This document shows, piece by piece, positions 60,240-64,000 of a DNA stretch of 64,000 nt. The position numbers were made by a program, and so were the translations under genes. The stretch is from Bryoerythrophyllum caledonicum (lineage: Eukaryota > Streptophyta > Bryopsida > Pottiales > Pottiaceae), in NCBI GenBank assembly GCA_963971425.1, contig OZ020524.1, positions 6,248,417 to 6,312,416 on the forward strand. Direction: 5' to 3'. The notes under the pieces are model-generated. The model was not told the DNA's origin, did no database searches, and saw only the letters and a program-made list of their open reading frames with translations. The stretch's first letter is position 1. Each line of letters begins with the position of its first letter.

Positions 60240-63200
60240 CGCTTGCCGCTCAGAACATAGCATTCCTAAGGAGGATTTTGTGCCGTATGAAGTACGGCTA
60301 GACAACTCCAAACCATAATAGCCGCACTCAAAGATGCACGATTTACAAACCAAGACATACATATTTTATATATTGATTTCAAAAATGCATTTGGCTCTAT
60401 TGACCAAGCCAGATTATTAGCTATTATGTCTGACCTTGGATACCCCACCGACGCAGCCGCACTAGTTGGAAACATCTAATCTCACTTGTCCACCTCATAT
60501 GTTGGAGAATATTTTGGAACAACCCGTCCCATCCCCATACAATGTGGAACCATACAAGGTAATATCCTAAGCCCATATCTATTCATTATTTTCTTAGAAC
60601 TACTACTAAGTTGGATGCATAGGGGAAATAATAGCCATACCTTTGGAACATTACAAGTCACCATAAACTTGGCCACTTACGGCGATGACCTTGCCGCTAC
60701 AACTCAAAAAATACGATCAATGCAAATCCAACTTAATAAAATTGACAAATTCTGCAATTGGTTAGCTATGGATGTTGGCACCCAAAAATGTGCTTCAAGG
60801 GGATGTCCAAACAAATCTAAATGAACCCCACCACATTGAAAGCACTTGTGCAAGTTGCCAACATAAAATTCCGTTAGCAACCCATTTCTATACTACATCA
60901 AAACAAACCATACGTGTATCTAGGCACAAATCTTGTCCCCTCATTGAAATGGGAGATATAAATTTACATCACTACGACAAAACTAACCAAACAATGCAAA
61001 GAACTAATAACATGCCCAGTCACTATGAAACAAAAAATAGAAATTGTAGACAAAGTACTTAGACCCAAAGTAACATAGAGTTTCTATGCAGTCCCATATT
61101 CTATGCTTGCTATAAAAAAACTAGACAAAAAATCATAGCCACACAAAAATCCATTTGTGGCCTTCCTAAATGTATATCAAATGTCATAACCCAACTACCA
61201 CAAAACTTATTTGGATTAGAAGCATTCTCCCTTAAAAATTCTTACCTTCAATGTATAAGGGAACAACTTCAAAATGCACTCAACAACAAAGGTAGACTTG
61301 GAAAGATTTACAAAGGGCTCACCCACTCTATCCTTGTCAAATAAGGTGGTGCCAAAAACATTCCTAGAATAAACAAAGCCGATTGTATTAGATCACCAAT
61401 CACCCAAACATTTTTTCTACCAAAAAATGAAGCAAAAGTTTATCTAAAAAGCACACTCACAAACTTCCTTTAAGAATCCTAACCTTTGGAACAAATGTGG
61501 CTACAAGAAAGCCAAAATGACATAAGGATTAACCAACACCTCTTCCAAAAACTATTACAAAAACTTTGTTCAGCAGATATTACCAACATAAAACAAACTA
61601 CACTTCCAAACAGAACACACCATGAACCACAATAACTTCAAAACATTTCACGCTTCACCATCCAAATTAGTAAAAAGCACCCTTAATAATGTCCAACAAC
61701 TATTTTGCTACCCCCATGTCCTAATACATGTGCTTAACCATGCCTTACACACCTAAATCCCTAAACACTTAAAGACGCATACATTATCACCAACAACAAC
61801 ATCCAACCCAAAAAAAACCCCCTGCCAATTCACCCCCCAATCACTACATCCATTCCTTCCTCCTCCCCAATACACATCCTCAAAAATCCATCTATTTATC
61901 CCATAAATCTCAATATTGACCACAAATATAGAAAACATATTGACTCAAACAAAATTATAAAGAATGATACCAAACATTTATTCCAATGGCAACACAATAA
62001 CAATATCTACAACAAATGGCTACCCCAACGGAACTTTTTTCCATGGCATGACCAAAACACCTCTACACACAACTTTATACAATTTACACTATATCATCAA
62101 AACAACCAAAACAAACTCTACTTAGAAATCATTCAAGCACACCATCCTCAAGAGCAATTTTGTGACTCAAGATCCGTTTCCCAACCAATAACCATTCTCC
62201 TCCTCAATATACACACAACCAAATGTAACCTCAAAAAAGACATTCTCACATCAAACAACACAATTAAAATTAATGAAGACCACGCACATATATACAAAAC
62301 AATGGGAGACATCTAATCATTGTTCCCGTCACTAGACTCCAATGGCTAAGGAACCAATATCATAACAAATTACAAACCCTCCACAAACATTGAGCCAATA
62401 ATCCAACCATTCAAAACCAAAATAACTTGGCTATACCAAAGATACAAATAACTTGGTTGTATCATCCCAAAAACAAACCCCCTAAAACTCGCACATTACA
62501 CATTACCCACGCCTATTCTAGACTCGCTAATCTCATCCTTCAACATCGAACACTTGTACTTCTTGTCATCCGTCACATGCTCCATCCAACTCAATAAGTT
62601 CTATTCTCCTTTTGAAAAGGACAAATTTTTTGGCTCCCTAGGAAATGCCTTTGTCCATAAGTGGATTGGAAATGGTATTGCTCATTTCCACAATATAGAA
62701 GAAACACAACAAGCAATACAATGGGCAAGACTTGCGGCCAAAAATGATCCAAAATATACCTCCACTCTTATCATCACATTAGATAATAATTACTACCAAA
62801 ACTTTGACCCACACTGAGGCCCTTTCCGAGATTCTCGCATCATTGCCTTGTTCAAAGGAGACTCGGTACCATATGAAGAACCCACTTTACCACTGGAATT
62901 ACTAAATAAACCTAGGCTTGAGCCATCTACCATACAAATACTATGCATACACCATCAAAACAATAATATTGGCACCATGGAACAACTTGCGGCACTGACC
63001 TCTATCTCAAATAAGCTCAACATACGCTGGTTGTTACAAAAATAACCCCACCTACACCTTCCCAAACGTTGATAAATTGCAACAAAATATGGTCCCAACT
63101 TAAATATGCAAACACAACACAAACCCACCACGGTACACCACCCCCTCCCCACATATTGTAACCATATCCCCTTAAAATTTGAACCCGCATATTGTTACTA

Positions 63201-64000
63201 GACAAATGGTTCCTTCAAAAAATCAACAAAAGCAAGTCTCCAACATTGGCATAGAGAAAAAGCAGGGTATGGCATATATAACTACCAAAGGAATAAAAAT
63301 ATCCAAAAGACTACATGGACTTCAAAATATCCTCAGAGCATAAATGATGGCCCTCCATAAAACCCTCCAAATTATCACTACACAATATGCTAATCAACCG
63401 GCACACATCTTTACAGACTGTATAAATGTCTTATATCTATTAAATACACAAATAATACACCCTACCACCCATAATAGCCACCCCGACCAAATCATACAAA
63501 CATCTATGGTTCAAATGCTACAAAATTGCACACAAATTACAACCTTCCATAAAGCTAGAGCACATGTCAATATAGAAGGAAATGAACAAGCAGATAAACT
63601 AGCTAAAGAAGGATTAGACAAATCCCATAGAAATGCCAAACACCCGCATGAACATGCCCACGCAACCCCATACTACTTCCGAAGAAAAAATTGGTCTTCT
63701 ATGGAAGCCCCCCCGGATAAAGGCCCCATATGATTTTTGGATAAATATCCCAAAAACAAGATCTAGTTAACAACCTGGATTTAATCTCAGAAAGCTTCCC
63801 TAACATAGACAAATGGACCGGTAACAACAACATTGATAATGAACTCTCTACAAACTTTTGGAAAAACCCCACAATTACATATTCACAAAAAAAATGCCTG
63901 ATCAAATTTTGTGCTCGACAATATATTGGAAATGCCCATAAACAACTATTATTTGGAAATAAAACAATTTCCATCCATAACACGGACCCGGGCACATGGC
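60240..64000 (+). pseudogene. LINE copy 4: RT to RNase H and beyond, decayed, runs off the window
   Basis: Same family as the main copy. In order: YIDFKNAFGSIDQARLLAIM (about 60365), IPIQCGTIQGNILSPYLF (about 60530), LATYGDDLAA (about 60670; YGDD against YVDD in the main copy), GMDVG-like MDVGTQKC, the connection region with ICGLPKCISNVITQLPQN (about 61150), AIQWARLAAKNDP (about 62715), then RNase H: MMALHKTLQIITTQYANQ (63344), HIFTDCINVLYLLNTQ, ARAHVNIEGNEQADKLA (about 63560). Numerous stops and frameshifts. The 5' part of ORF2 (2A, endonuclease) is absent, so the copy is 5'-truncated at about 60240; the 3' end lies outside. Confidence 0.85.

Overview
The window is eukaryotic nuclear DNA from a streptophyte. 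The main evidence is a 17-exon LRR receptor-like kinase (26610-32827) with plant-type architecture: phase-2 introns separating 72-nt LRR exons, and HRD/DFG kinase motifs followed by YLDPDY. The DNA is AT-rich with long intergenic tracts and dense, decayed repeats. A non-seed lineage (bryophyte, lycophyte, fern or charophyte alga) seems more likely than a flowering plant, because the mobile elements include a LINE with a 2A-like peptide, DD34E Tc1-type transposons and a DUF7869-like pseudogene. That placement is inference. Two runs of exactly 200 N (3894-4093, 46374-46573) are assembly gaps.

Layout. 0.3-1.8 kb: 3' fragment of a LINE. 2.2-4.2 kb: a decayed ORF with an internal repeat, next to a GC-rich CGGACGG/GTCCG island containing gap 1. 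4.2-9 kb: AT-rich spacer with TTAA-bounded elements, a near-perfect hairpin and a MITE. 9.0-12.7 kb: seven spaced palindromes upstream of a frameshifted DUF7869-like pseudogene. 14.3-14.8 kb: another LINE 3' fragment. 18.2-22.3 kb: two co-oriented minus-strand relics, one with a kinase-like catalytic loop, split by a terminal-inverted-repeat element made of minisatellites. 22.4-24.3 kb: a tandem repeat and abutting TTAA elements. 26.6-32.8 kb: the only apparently intact host gene, the LRR-RLK; its introns carry a short interspersed repeat in both orientations. 33.0-35.5 kb: three copies of a second TTAA-bounded family. 37.9-51.2 kb (minus): a nearly full-length LINE, with a probable ORF1 and an ORF2 holding a 2A-like peptide, AP endonuclease, reverse transcriptase, RNase H and a zinc motif. 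It is interrupted at one TA dinucleotide by two adjacent Tc1-like transposons. 51.2-54.5 kb: GC-richer minus-strand open frames of unknown nature. 56.3-57.5 kb: an array of about nine hairpin-forming units. 58.0-59.8 kb: two more TTAA elements, abutting. 60.2-64.0 kb: a second long decayed LINE copy running off the window.

How the parts relate. The four LINE copies share a 3' coding tail and a CTT-rich 3' end, as expected of target-primed insertion with frequent 5' truncation. The TTAA families have no transposase here, so they would depend on one elsewhere; their TTAA boundaries and CCC-starting termini suggest a piggyBac- or Kolobok-like source. The receptor kinase is the only gene expected to act in the cell; almost everything else is transposon sediment. 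The most unusual items are the 2A-bearing LINE, the Tc1 element with ~575-bp inverted repeats built of tandem subrepeats, the spaced palindromes by the DUF7869-like gene, and the hairpin array.
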